Positions 25,388 to 34,013 are shown, counted from the stretch's first letter. The stretch is DNA of 45,299 bases from Streptantibioticus ferralitis (GCF_029223525.1 NZ_JARHTQ010000046.1:1-45299); one strand, 5' to 3'. The notes: generated from the sequence alone by a model not told the origin. Numbers and translations are program-made.

Positions 25388-26188
25388 TCAGCGGCGGCGG
25401 ATCCGGTTCCCCAACCAGACCAGTGGATCGTACTTGCGGTCCACTGCCCGTTCCTTCAGCGGAATCAGCGCATTGTCCGTGATCTTGATGTTCTCCGGGC
25501 ACACTTCCGTGCAGCACTTGGTGATGTTGCAGTAGCCGAGCCCGTGCTCGTCCTGCGCCGCGGACTTGCGGTCCAGGCCCGCCTCTTCGGCCGCGTCCAG
25601 CGGATGCATGTCCAGTTCGGCGATCCGCATCAGAAATCGCGGCCCGGCGAACGCGGCCTTGTTCTCCTCATGATCCCGCACCACATGGCAGGTGTTCTGG
25701 CACAGGAAGCACTCGATGCACTTGCGGAACTCCTGGGAGCGCCCCACGTCCTCCTGCCGCATCCGGTACTCGCCGAGGCCGACACCGGGCGGCGGAACGA
25801 ACGACGGGATTTCCCTGGCCTTGGTGTAGTTGAACGACACATCGGTCACCAGGTCCCGTACCACCGGGAAGGCCCGCATCGGGGTCACGGTCACCGTCTC
25901 GTCGGGTGCGAACACCGACATCCTCGTCATACACATCAGACGCGGCTGTCCGTTGATCTCCGCGCTACACGAACCGCATTTGCCCGCCTTGCAGTTCCAG
26001 CGCACCGCCAGATCGTGAGCCTGGGTGGCCTGCAGCCGGTGGATGATGTCGAGGACCACCTCGCCCTCGTTCACCTCCACCTCGAAGTCCTTCAACTCCC
26101 CGCCGTCCGCATCGCCGCGCCACACCTTGAAACGACCGATGTACGCGGCGGATCCGTCGGCCGCCTTCGGGGCAGGCGCAGCGCTCAT
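25388..26188 (-). CDS. sdhB: Succinate dehydrogenase iron-sulfur subunit (Sdh1 type)
   Basis: A 266-residue electron-transfer subunit linking the flavoprotein to the membrane quinone site. Ligands for the three clusters are visible: [2Fe-2S] C66, C71, C74 and C86 (NCKAGKCGSC...MC); then C157-x2-C160-x2-C163-x3-C167 (KCIECFLCQNTC); and C220, C226 and C230 (GYCNITKCCTEVCP). The ATG at 26188 overlaps the sdhA stop as ATGA, so translation is coupled and stoichiometry kept. Long in-frame upstream codons lie inside sdhA and are not part of the gene. It is the last gene of the operon and converges with SpoIIE-type regulator 2. Confidence 0.93.
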   Translation of the reverse strand: MSAAPAPKAADGSAAYIGRFKVWRGDADGGELKDFEVEVNEGEVVLDIIHRLQATQAHDLAVRWNCKAGKCGSCSAEINGQPRLMCMTRMSVFAPDETVTVTPMRAFPVVRDLVTDVSFNYTKAREIPSFVPPPGVGLGEYRMRQEDVGRSQEFRKCIECFLCQNTCHVVRDHEENKAAFAGPRFLMRIAELDMHPLDAAEEAGLDRKSAAQDEHGLGYCNITKCCTEVCPENIKITDNALIPLKERAVDRKYDPLVWLGNRIRRR

Positions 26189-28155
26189 GTGCCGAGCTCC
26201 TCGTCCGTCAGGTACTTGAGCAACTCGTCCTTCTCGAAAAGGGCGAGCAGGTCGCCGCGGATCGGCGGCATGTCGCGTCGGGACAGTCTGATCTGGCCGG
26301 CCGAGGGATCGACCGCCGCCAGTTCGCCGCTGCGGTCGGCGAGTTCGCAGACCAGATTGGTCTTCCGCCACCGCCGGTCCATCTCCGGATAGTCGTCGCG
26401 GGTGTGGCCGCCGCGGCTTTCGGTGCGCTCCAGCGCGGCTCGCGCCACGCACTCGCTGACCAGCAGCATGTTGCGCAGGTCGATCGCCAGATGCCAGCCG
26501 GGATTGAACTGGCGGTGGCCTTCGACCCCGGCGCTCCGGGAGCGTTCCCGCAAGGATCCGAGGCGGTGCAGGGCCTCCGACATCTCACCGGCCCGCCGGA
26601 TGATGCCGACCAGGTCGTTCATGGTCTGCTGCAGTTCCTGGTGGAGCGCGTACGGGTTCTCCGCGGGCACCCCGGGCGCCCCCGGCTCGCCGCCCTCGAC
26701 GCTGAACGGGCGCAGCGCCTCGGCGGCCGCGGTGTCCACCTGCTCGGCGGAGACCCGGGGGCGGTCGTCGTCCAGCTCGGCCGCGTACTCGGCGGCGTGC
26801 AGTCCGGCCCGCCGTCCGAACACCAGCAGGTCGGACAGCGAGTTGCCGCCGAGCCGGTTCGAGCCGTGCATACCTCCCGCCACCTCGCCCGCCGCGAACA
26901 GCCCGGGGACCCCGGTGGCGGCCGCGCTGTCCGGGTCCACGTCGACGCCGCCCATCACGTAGTGGCAGGTCGGGCCGACCTCCATGGGCTCCGCGGTGAT
27001 GTCGACATCCGCCAGCTCCTTGAACTGGTGGTGCATGGACGGCAGCCGCCGCTTGATCTCCTCGGCGGGCAGCCGGGTCGACACATCGAGGAACACCCCG
27101 CCGTGCGGGGAGCCGCGACCGGCCTTGACCTCGGAGTTGATGGCGCGGGCGACCTCGTCGCGGGGCAGCAGCTCGGGTGGCCTGCGGTGGTTCTCCGGGT
27201 CGGCGTACCAGCCGTCCGCCTCCTCCTCGCTCTGCGCGTACTTCTCCTTGAAGACATCGGGGATGTAGTCGAACATGAAGCGCTTGCCGTCGCTGTTGCG
27301 CAGCACACCGCCGTCACCGCGCACCGATTCGGTGACCAGGATCCCCTTGACGGACGGCGGCCAGACCATGCCCGTCGGATGGAACTGCACGAACTCCATG
27401 TTGATCAGCGGCGCCCCGGCCAGCAGCGCCAGCGCATGCCCGTCCCCGGTGTACTCCCAGGAGTTGGAGGTCACCTTGAAGGACTTACCGATGCCACCGG
27501 TGGCCAGTACGACGGCGGGCGCCTCGATGACGAAGAAGCGCCCGGACTCCCGTACGTAGCCGAAGACCCCGGCTACCCGCCCTCCTCGCCCGCCTTCGGC
27601 GCGGAAGGTCTCCTCGTCCTTCAACACCCGGGTGACGGTGCACTCCTGGAAGACCCGCAGCCGGTCCTCGTAGTCGCCGCACCGTGCGTGGTCCTCCTGC
27701 TGGAGGGAGACGATCTTCTGCTGCAGGGTGCGAATCAGCTCCAAGCCGGTACGGTCGCCGACATGGGCCAGCCGGGCGTACTCATGGCCGCCGAAGTTGC
27801 GCTGGGAGATCCGGCCGTCCTTCGTACGGTCGAACAGCGCGCCCCAGGTCTCCAACTCCCATACCCGGTCCGGCGCTTCCTTCGCGTGCAGCTCGGCCAT
27901 CCGCCAGTGGTTGAGGAACTTCCCGCCCCGCATGGTGTCCCGGAAGTGGACCTGCCAGTTGTCATGCGGATTGGCGTTGCCCATGCTGGCGGCGATTCCG
28001 CCCTCGGCCATCACCGTGTGCGCCTTGCCGAACAGTGACTTGCAGATCACGGCGGTGCGCAGCCCCTGCTCCCGGGCCTCGATCGCGGCCCGCAGCCCCG
28101 CTCCGCCCGCGCCGACCACCACAACGTCATAGGTGTGCCGCTCGACTCGCGTCAT
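26185..28155 (-). CDS. sdhA: Succinate dehydrogenase flavoprotein subunit (Sdh1 type)
   Basis: The 656-residue catalytic subunit, oxidising succinate to fumarate. The Rossmann FAD motif is at the N-terminus (VVVVGAGGAGLRAAIEAR). The histidine for covalent FAD is in AHTVMAEGGI. Active-site and capping-domain motifs include NMEFVQFHPTG, HYVMGGVDVD and GGMHGSNRLGGNSLSDLLVFG. The length and gene order (anchor, flavoprotein, iron-sulfur) match mycobacterial Sdh1 (about 646 residues) more than the classical SdhCDAB set. I use ATG 28155 (MTRVERHTYD), with AAGGGG some 12 bases upstream; ATG 28167 touches that site directly. It starts 35 bases after sdhC and overlaps sdhB by four bases. Confidence 0.92.
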   Translation of the reverse strand: MTRVERHTYDVVVVGAGGAGLRAAIEAREQGLRTAVICKSLFGKAHTVMAEGGIAASMGNANPHDNWQVHFRDTMRGGKFLNHWRMAELHAKEAPDRVWELETWGALFDRTKDGRISQRNFGGHEYARLAHVGDRTGLELIRTLQQKIVSLQQEDHARCGDYEDRLRVFQECTVTRVLKDEETFRAEGGRGGRVAGVFGYVRESGRFFVIEAPAVVLATGGIGKSFKVTSNSWEYTGDGHALALLAGAPLINMEFVQFHPTGMVWPPSVKGILVTESVRGDGGVLRNSDGKRFMFDYIPDVFKEKYAQSEEEADGWYADPENHRRPPELLPRDEVARAINSEVKAGRGSPHGGVFLDVSTRLPAEEIKRRLPSMHHQFKELADVDITAEPMEVGPTCHYVMGGVDVDPDSAAATGVPGLFAAGEVAGGMHGSNRLGGNSLSDLLVFGRRAGLHAAEYAAELDDDRPRVSAEQVDTAAAEALRPFSVEGGEPGAPGVPAENPYALHQELQQTMNDLVGIIRRAGEMSEALHRLGSLRERSRSAGVEGHRQFNPGWHLAIDLRNMLLVSECVARAALERTESRGGHTRDDYPEMDRRWRKTNLVCELADRSGELAAVDPSAGQIRLSRRDMPPIRGDLLALFEKDELLKYLTDEELGT

Positions 28156-28189
28156 GTGCTGCCGCATCCCCTTCGCTGGTTTTCGGCTA

Positions 28190-29026
28190 CTAGAAGAACG
28201 TCGGATCGGCGAAGGCGCCGCTGGCGACCAGGTACACGTACAGATCGGCGACCGCGACCATCACCAACGAGCCCCAGGCCAAGGCCATGTGGTGCGCGGT
28301 CAGCCGACCCACCCACCCCCACATCCGGTAGCGCACCGGGTGCTTGGAGAAGTTCTTCAGCCGCCCGCCGATGATGTGCCGACAGGAGTGGCAGGACAGG
28401 GTGTAGACCCAGATCAGCGCGACGTTGACCAGCAACACGACGGTGCCCAGGCCCATATGGCCCCAGTGCCCGGCCGCGTCCCGGAAGCCGAGCGCGGCGT
28501 CGTAGGTCAGGATCACCGCGAAGACCAGCGCGAAGTAGAAGAAGTAGCGGTGGACGTTCTGCAGGATCAGCGGGAAGCGCGTCTCCCCGGTGTACTTCCC
28601 GTGCGGCTCGGCCACGGCGCACGCGGGCGGTGCGGCCCAGAACCCCCGGTAGTACGCCTTGCGGTAGTAGTAGCAGGTCAGCCGGAACCCCAGCGGAAAG
28701 ATCAGCACCAGAAGCGCGGGCGACAGCCCCCACCACGGACCGAAGATCTGCAGGTCCGCGCCACCCCTCATGTTCACGCAGTCGGTCGCGATGCAGGGGG
28801 AGTAGTACGGGGAGATGTACGGCGCGGCGTAGTAGTCGGCGTTGGCGAACGCCCGCCACGTCGAGTAGACGACGAACACCGTCAACACGGTGGCGGTGAC
28901 GGCGGGCGCCAGCCACCAGCGGTCGGTACGCAGATGCCGCGCGGCGATCGCGGCGCGCCCGGGGGCGTGGACGCCGCCGGAGGGTTCTGCTGGTCGTGCG
29001 GGCCCTGGGGTCTCGGTCGTGGCCAA
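28190..29026 (-). CDS. sdhC: Succinate dehydrogenase membrane anchor (Sdh1 type)
   Basis: A 278-residue single-subunit membrane anchor with about five helices, as in the mycobacterial Sdh1 system (about 273 residues), replacing separate SdhC and SdhD. Conserved-looking residues are C78 and C83 (PCIATDCVNM), C118, C136, H159, and the striking C212-H-S-C215-R-H217 at a helix end. I recall that a mycobacterial Sdh anchor of this kind was reported to carry a membrane-embedded Rieske-type cluster; the CHSCRH motif could supply such ligands, but this needs checking. The start is TTG 29026 with GGAGG eight bases upstream. It is second in the operon after a small coiled-coil gene. Confidence 0.88.
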   Translation of the reverse strand: MATTETPGPARPAEPSGGVHAPGRAAIAARHLRTDRWWLAPAVTATVLTVFVVYSTWRAFANADYYAAPYISPYYSPCIATDCVNMRGGADLQIFGPWWGLSPALLVLIFPLGFRLTCYYYRKAYYRGFWAAPPACAVAEPHGKYTGETRFPLILQNVHRYFFYFALVFAVILTYDAALGFRDAAGHWGHMGLGTVVLLVNVALIWVYTLSCHSCRHIIGGRLKNFSKHPVRYRMWGWVGRLTAHHMALAWGSLVMVAVADLYVYLVASGAFADPTFF

Positions 29027-29129
29027 CGGGTCGCCTCCGGCGAGGTTGGTGGCTTACCGGGTTCGCCTGCGCGTCCGCCTGCGGCGCGCCGCGTGAGTGC
29101 GGTGCGCCCGCGGCTTGCCGTGCGCGGCG

Positions 29130-29435
29130 CTACGGTGCGTGGTGGTCGCGGACACCCAGGCCTTCGTCCTCGGCGTCCTTCCAGAGATTGGGGTCGTACG
29201 GGGCGTCCGGGACGGTGATCATCCGCTGGGCCTCCTTCGACTGCCCGGTCGACTCGGCCCCGCCGCGGGGAGCGCTCTCCCGCAGCAGCGCCAGGTCCTC
29301 CCGCAGATGGTTGGCGTCGGCCCGGACGCGGCGCATGTCGACGCTGGACCCGACGTGCTGCTCCAGCGTGGTGAGGCAGCGGTCGAGGTCGTCGAGACGC
29401 CGCTGGGTGGCAGTGAGCTCGTCCTGCAGGGACAT
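29130..29435 (-). CDS. Small coiled-coil protein, first gene of the sdh operon
   Basis: A 101-residue soluble protein, not recognised beyond being Streptomyces-like. Residues 1-55 form a probable coiled coil with heptad spacing (MSLQDELTATQRRLDDLDRC, then ANHLREDLALLRE). The C-terminal half is acidic and Pro-rich (PDAPYDPNLWKDAEDEGLG). The ATG at 29435 has a perfect GGAGG eight bases upstream. It precedes sdhC by 103 bases on the same strand, so it is likely cotranscribed and may be an assembly or regulatory factor for the dehydrogenase; that role is inferred only from position. Confidence 0.72.
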   Translation of the reverse strand: MSLQDELTATQRRLDDLDRCLTTLEQHVGSSVDMRRVRADANHLREDLALLRESAPRGGAESTGQSKEAQRMITVPDAPYDPNLWKDAEDEGLGVRDHHAP

Positions 29436-29696
29436 GGCCAGCACCTCCGTTGCGCGTTCGCGCGCGTTACCCCAGAAAGTGTTGCGCGTCACAGGCGCAC
29501 TTGTGAAGACGGTATCCGCTCTGTGGGGGTCTTGCGTTTTCCCGCCGCGGGTGGCAGGCGATCGGCTAGGCCGGACGGGTGACCTTGGCGGTGCGCGGCG
29601 CCGTGTCGGACCGGCTCTCCCGCCGCCATCGCCTTGAGTAGGTGCGATAAGCGACAAACGAGATAAGTGCTCGGGAGTCCCCCGGAGGTACCCACG
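29436..29696. promoter_or_regulatory. Divergent promoter region sdh operon / lipoprotein
   Basis: It contains GCGCG-TT-CGCGC near 29452-29463 and TCACA-N8-TGTGA at 29489-29506, either of which could bind a redox or Crp-like regulator of sdh. Nearer the lipoprotein, GATAAG is repeated at 29646 and 29662, 16 bp apart. No clear Rex consensus was seen. Confidence 0.35.
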
Positions 29697-31574
29697 ATGC
29701 CCCGCACCGCCATCGGAACCATCGCCCTGGTCGCCGTGGCGAGCGCCGCGGCGGCGGGATGCTCGGCGTCCTCCGGCGGGGACACCGCGCCCGCCGTCGA
29801 CGTGGCATCTGCCGCCCGTTCCGCCGTGCGGGACGGCGGCACGCTGCGGTGGGCGGTCGATGACATCCCGCGCACGCTCAACACGTTCCAGTCCGCCGCC
29901 GACCCGCAGACCGCGCGGATCGCGGGCGCCGTACTGCCCGCGCTGTTCACCGTCGACGGCCGGGGCCGTCCGCAGCGCGATCCGGACTTCCTGGAGTCGG
30001 CCACGGTCGTGAGCAAGTCGCCGCAGGTCGTGGAGTACAAGCTCAACCCCAAGGCGGTCTGGAGCGACGGCCGGCCGATCTCCGCCGATGACTTCGCCGC
30101 CCAGTGGAAGGCGCTGAGCGGTACCACCCCTGCCTACTGGAGCGCGCACAACGACGGCTACGACCGGATCTCCGACGTGCAGCGCGGGCCGGACGCCCAT
30201 CAGATCAAGGTCACCTTCAGCCGTCCGCTGGCCACCTGGCAGTCCCTGTTCACCCCGCTGTATCCGCAGGCGGTCACCAGCAGCCCGGACGCGTTCAACG
30301 ACGGCAGCCGCTCCGCGCTCCCGGCCACCGCGGGCCCCTTCTCGCTCCAGGAGGTGGACGCCAGGGCCGGGACGGCGACGCTGGTGCGCAACCCCACGTG
30401 GTGGGGTGACCCGGCCAAACTGGACCGGCTGGTGTTCACCGCGATGCCCAGCTCCCGACGGGCCGCCGCCCTGGCGAGCGGCAGCGTCGACGTGGCCGAG
30501 GTCAGCCCGTCCGAGAAGTCCGCGGTGTCCCGGGACCGGCGGCTCGCGGTGCACCGCGCCCCGGACGCGGTGTACACCCAGCTCGCGCTGAACGGCGGCA
30601 GCGGTCCGCTGGCCGATGAGCGGGTGCGGCACGCGGTGGCCCGCGCGATCGACCGGAAGGCCATCGCCCAGCTCGTACTGCGTCCGGCCGGGCTGCCCGC
30701 CGTACCGCTGGGCAACCACCTGGTGATGGCCTCGCAGGACGGCTACCAGGACAACAGCTCGGCGATCGGCGGCACCGACGTGAAGTCCGCCCAGGCCCTG
30801 CTGGCGGACGCCGGATGGCAGCCGGGCAAGTCGGCCAGCCCGCAGAACGCCGCGGCCCCGGGCCCCGCTCATGCCCATCCCGGCCACACCCACACCAACG
30901 CCCACCGGGGCCACCCCCATCCGGCCACCCATGCTCCGGACGCCGGCGCCAGTGGCCCGGACGCCGGCGCGAGTGCACCGGACCCCAGTGCGAGCGAGCC
31001 GCTCGCCGCGGCCGGGGCGGGCGAGACCGTGGAGCCCGCCGCCCTCCGTACCGACAGGTCAGGCCATCCGCTGACCCTGCAGTTCGTGCTCCCCGAGCAC
31101 GACGCCACGCTCGGCACGGTCGGCGACCACATCGCGCACATGCTGGCCCGAATCGGCGTACGCACCCAGATGACCCGGGTCGCCGACAACAGCTTCTTCC
31201 AGGACCACATCGCGTCCGGCGACTTCGACCTCGCCCTGTACTCCTGGCCGGGCAGCGCCTACCCGGCGACCGATGCCCGACCTGTCTACGCCAAGCCGGT
31301 CCCGGGCGCCGACGGCTCGCTCCTCGTCCAGCAGAACTACGCACGGGTGGGCACCGACCTGATCGACAAGCTGCTGGACCAGGCGGGATCCGAGCTCAAC
31401 CCCGGCAAGGCGGGCGATCTGACCAAACGGGCCGACGCCAGGATCTGGGCCGCGGCCGGATCCATCCCGCTCTACCAGCGTCCGCAGGTTGTGGCGCAGA
31501 ACACCCAGGTCGTCAATGTCGGCGCGTTCGGCTTCCAGACCCCCCGCTACCAGGACATCGGCTTCCGCCGCTGA
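29697..31574 (+). CDS. Orphan peptide-binding ABC lipoprotein with His-rich insert
   Basis: A 625-residue SBP_bac_5-family (OppA/DppA-like) substrate-binding lipoprotein. The signal ends AAAAGC (about residue 20). Family landmarks are LRWAVDDIPRTLNTFQ (about 50), VWSDGRPISADDFAAQW (about 121), DERVRHAVARAIDRKAIAQL (about 307) and a C-terminal PLYQRPQVVA. Inside the second lobe, about residues 390-440, is an insert with eight His in 21 residues (HAHPGHTHTNAHRGHPH...), then Asp/Ala/Gly/Ser/Pro repeats (DAGASGPDAGASAPD). This could bind Zn or Ni or be a flexible loop. ATG 29697 follows GGAGGT; a GTG at 29667 is dismissed. No permease genes adjoin; typA follows after 141 bases. It may deliver to the two Opp systems downstream. 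Confidence 0.85.
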   Translation: MPRTAIGTIALVAVASAAAAGCSASSGGDTAPAVDVASAARSAVRDGGTLRWAVDDIPRTLNTFQSAADPQTARIAGAVLPALFTVDGRGRPQRDPDFLESATVVSKSPQVVEYKLNPKAVWSDGRPISADDFAAQWKALSGTTPAYWSAHNDGYDRISDVQRGPDAHQIKVTFSRPLATWQSLFTPLYPQAVTSSPDAFNDGSRSALPATAGPFSLQEVDARAGTATLVRNPTWWGDPAKLDRLVFTAMPSSRRAAALASGSVDVAEVSPSEKSAVSRDRRLAVHRAPDAVYTQLALNGGSGPLADERVRHAVARAIDRKAIAQLVLRPAGLPAVPLGNHLVMASQDGYQDNSSAIGGTDVKSAQALLADAGWQPGKSASPQNAAAPGPAHAHPGHTHTNAHRGHPHPATHAPDAGASGPDAGASAPDPSASEPLAAAGAGETVEPAALRTDRSGHPLTLQFVLPEHDATLGTVGDHIAHMLARIGVRTQMTRVADNSFFQDHIASGDFDLALYSWPGSAYPATDARPVYAKPVPGADGSLLVQQNYARVGTDLIDKLLDQAGSELNPGKAGDLTKRADARIWAAAGSIPLYQRPQVVAQNTQVVNVGAFGFQTPRYQDIGFRR

Positions 31575-31660
31575 ACGCCCGCGCCACCGCCCGGGCCGCC
31601 GCTTTCGCCCGAGCCCCGTACCATAGAGGTAAGGCCGTGGCGTGATGTTGCCCGGCGGGT

Positions 31661-31682
31661 GCGCGTACCGGAGGGTACGCGC
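31661..31682 (+). other. Hairpin in the typA 5' leader
   Basis: GCGCGTACC (31661-31669) pairs perfectly with GGTACGCGC (31674-31682) around GGAG, ending 33 bases before the ATG. A -10-like TAGAGG lies at 31624-31629, so the hairpin would be in the transcript's 5' leader. It might affect stability or translation of this stress- and cold-related GTPase. Confidence 0.45.
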
Positions 31683-31715
31683 CGCCATCCACGAATCCGG
31701 GAGAAGCGCCGCAGT

Positions 31716-33581
31716 ATGCCCACGCGCCACGACATCCGTAACGTCGCCATCGTCGCCCACGTCGACCACGGCAAGACGACCCTCGTCGACGCCATGCTCA
31801 AGCAGGCCGGTGCCTTCGCCGCCCACCAGCACGTGGATGACCGCGTGATGGACTCCAACGACCTGGAGCGTGAGAAGGGCATCACGATCCTGGCGAAGAA
31901 CACCGCGGTGAAGTACCACCCCAAGGGTGGCGGCGACCCCATCACCATCAACATCATCGACACCCCCGGCCACGCCGACTTCGGTGGTGAGGTCGAGCGC
32001 GGTCTGTCGATGGTCGACGCCGTCGTGCTGCTCGTCGACGCCTCCGAGGGCCCGCTGCCGCAGACCCGCTTCGTGCTGCGCAAGGCGCTGCAGGCGCGGC
32101 TGCCCGTCATCTTGTGCATCAACAAGACGGACCGCCCGGACTCCCGGATCGACGAGGTCGTCAACGAGACCTACGACCTGTTCCTGGACCTGGACGCGGA
32201 CGAGGACCAGATCGAGTTCCCGATCGTCTACGCGTGCGCCCGGGACGGCATCGCCTCGCTGACCAAGCCGGAGAACGGGACCGTTCCCGCCGACAGCGAC
32301 AGCCTGGAGCCGTTCTTCTCCACGCTGCTGGAGCACGTTCCGGCCCCGTCGTACGACGACGAGGCCCCGCTGCAGGCGCATGTCACCAACCTGGACGCGG
32401 ACAACTTCCTCGGCCGTATAGCGCTGCTCCGGGTCGAGCAGGGCTACCTGAAGAAGGGCCAGACGGTCGCGTGGATCAAGCGCGACGGTTCGATGCAGAA
32501 CGTCCGCATCACCGAGCTGCTGATGACCGAGGCGCTCGCCCGCAAGCCCGCCGAGCTGGCCGGTCCCGGTGACATCTGCGCGGTGGCCGGTATCCCGGAC
32601 ATCATGATCGGCGAGACGCTGGCCGACCCGGAGAACCCGATCGCGCTGCCGCTGATCACGGTGGACGAGCCGGCGATCTCCATGACCATCGGCACCAACA
32701 CCTCGCCGCTGGTCGGCAAGGGCGGCAAGGGCCACAAGGTCACCGCCCGTCTGGTCAAGGACCGGCTGGACCGCGAGCTGATCGGTAACGTCTCGCTGCG
32801 CGTGCTGCCGACCGAGCGCCCGGACGCCTGGGAGGTCCAGGGCCGTGGCGAGCTGGCGCTGGCGATCCTGGTGGAGACGATGCGCCGGGAGGGCTTCGAA
32901 CTCACCGTCGGCAAGCCGCAGGTGGTCACCAAGGAGATCGACGGCAAGGTGCACGAGCCGGTCGAGCGGATGACCATCGACTGCCCCGAGGAGTACCTCG
33001 GCGCGATCACCCAGCTGATGGCGACACGCAAGGGCCGTATGGAGACGATGACCAACCACGGGTCCGGCTGGGTCCGTATGGAGTTCGTCGTTCCGTCGCG
33101 CGGTCTCATCGGCTTCCGTACCGAGTTCCTGACCGACACCCGTGGCACCGGTATCGCGCACAGCATCTTCGAGGGCCACGAGCCGTGGTTCGGCGAGCTG
33201 CGCACCCGTAACAACGGCTCGCTGGTCGCGGACCGCTCGGGCCCGGTCACCGCGTTCGCGATGACCAACCTGCAGGAGCGCGGCGTGCTCTTCATCGAGC
33301 CGGGCACCGAGGTGTACGAGGGCATGATCGTCGGCGAGAACTCGCGCTCCGACGACATGGACGTGAACATCACCAAGGAGAAGAAGCTCACCAACATGCG
33401 GTCCTCGACCGCCGATGTGACGGAGTCGCTGGTTCCGCCGCGCAAGCTGTCGCTTGAGCAGTCGCTGGAGTTCTGCCGCGAGGACGAGTGCATCGAGGTG
33501 ACGCCGGAGACGGTGCGCATCCGCAAGGTCGTCCTGGACCAGAAGGAGCGCGGCCGCGCCGCCTCCCGCGCCAAGCGCTGA
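31716..33581 (+). CDS. typA: Ribosome-associated GTPase TypA/BipA
   Basis: A 621-residue translational GTPase of the EF-G/LepA class that binds the ribosome and is needed under stress or low temperature and for 50S assembly in other bacteria. G1 is HVDHGKTTL (H15-L23), switch and G2 regions are in DLEREKGITI, G3 is DTPGHADFGGEV and G4 is NKTD. Domain III/V features and the TypA-specific C-terminus (RGLIGFRTEFLTDTRGTG, ENSRSDDMDVN) follow, so it is full length. ATG 31716, after GGGAGAAG, is used; upstream in-frame codons precede the GTPase domain with no homology. It is followed by a G-rich repeat tract, a strong terminator, and peptide transporters, an order reminiscent of the S. coelicolor bldK area. 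Confidence 0.95.
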   Translation: MPTRHDIRNVAIVAHVDHGKTTLVDAMLKQAGAFAAHQHVDDRVMDSNDLEREKGITILAKNTAVKYHPKGGGDPITINIIDTPGHADFGGEVERGLSMVDAVVLLVDASEGPLPQTRFVLRKALQARLPVILCINKTDRPDSRIDEVVNETYDLFLDLDADEDQIEFPIVYACARDGIASLTKPENGTVPADSDSLEPFFSTLLEHVPAPSYDDEAPLQAHVTNLDADNFLGRIALLRVEQGYLKKGQTVAWIKRDGSMQNVRITELLMTEALARKPAELAGPGDICAVAGIPDIMIGETLADPENPIALPLITVDEPAISMTIGTNTSPLVGKGGKGHKVTARLVKDRLDRELIGNVSLRVLPTERPDAWEVQGRGELALAILVETMRREGFELTVGKPQVVTKEIDGKVHEPVERMTIDCPEEYLGAITQLMATRKGRMETMTNHGSGWVRMEFVVPSRGLIGFRTEFLTDTRGTGIAHSIFEGHEPWFGELRTRNNGSLVADRSGPVTAFAMTNLQERGVLFIEPGTEVYEGMIVGENSRSDDMDVNITKEKKLTNMRSSTADVTESLVPPRKLSLEQSLEFCREDECIEVTPETVRIRKVVLDQKERGRAASRAKR

Positions 33582-33586
33582 CGCTG

Positions 33587-33925
33587 CCGCTGGGCTGAGG
33601 GGATTCGGGGGGCGCCCCCGAGTCCCCTGCGGCTTGGCCGCGTCTGGGGTGGGGGAGATTTACGGGGGGTGCCCCCCGAGCCCCCGCCGCTGGGTTGGGG
33701 GCGTTCGGGGCGCCGAGCCCCCTGCGGCCGGGCCGCGTCTGGGGTGGGGGAGATTTTCCGGGGGTGTCCCCCCCGAGCCCCCTGCCGCTGGGTTGGGGAT
33801 TCCGGGGCGCCGGGTGCCCCGCCGCTGGGTTGGGGGAGTTCGGGTGGCCCGAGTGCCTTGTCGTTGGGCTGGGGGATTTGCGTTTGTCTCTCTGGAGTCC
33901 CCCTGGCTGGGGGATTTCCGGGGGT
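33587..33925 (+). repeat. G-rich degenerate repeat tract downstream of typA
   Basis: At least six imperfect copies of a motif like GCCGCTGGGTTGGGGGA-TTCGGGG occur near 33587, 33685, 33782, 33822, 33862 and 33905. A longer block (CTGCGGC to GGGGGAGATT) is nearly duplicated at 33627 and 33722. Runs of three to six G on the plus strand (for example GGGTTGGGGGCGTTCGGGG) could form G-quadruplexes. No coding potential is convincing: open frames exist in all three phases only because stops are rare. Confidence 0.6.
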
Positions 33926-33973
33926 GTCCCCCGGGTTCTCCCTGAGTGGCGGTGTGGGGAGTTCGTATAGCGG

Positions 33974-34013
33974 ACGGTCCGTTGGAGTCAATTGACTCCG
34001 GCGGGCCGTTTTT
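33974..34013 (+). terminator. Strong intrinsic terminator of typA
   Basis: The whole of 33974-34009 folds on itself: 18 bases pair with 18 bases with only three G-U wobbles and no other mismatch, centred on the perfect palindrome GGAGTCAATTGACTCC (33984-33999). It is followed by TTTTT. It separates typA and the G-rich tract from the transporter leader. Confidence 0.85.

Noticed and set aside
31059-33179. 706-codon minus-strand frame opposite typA
   Set aside because: It mirrors the typA codons, has no recognisable motif and no ribosome-binding site; typA itself is unambiguous.
33587-33925. CRISPR array
   Set aside because: Units are degenerate with irregular spacing, no constant repeat and no unique spacers, and no cas genes are present.
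33634-33995. Three overlapping plus-strand frames of about 90-108 codons in the G-rich tract
   Set aside because: All three phases are open because stops are rare in GC repeats; the products are Gly/Pro/Trp repeats without ribosome sites.
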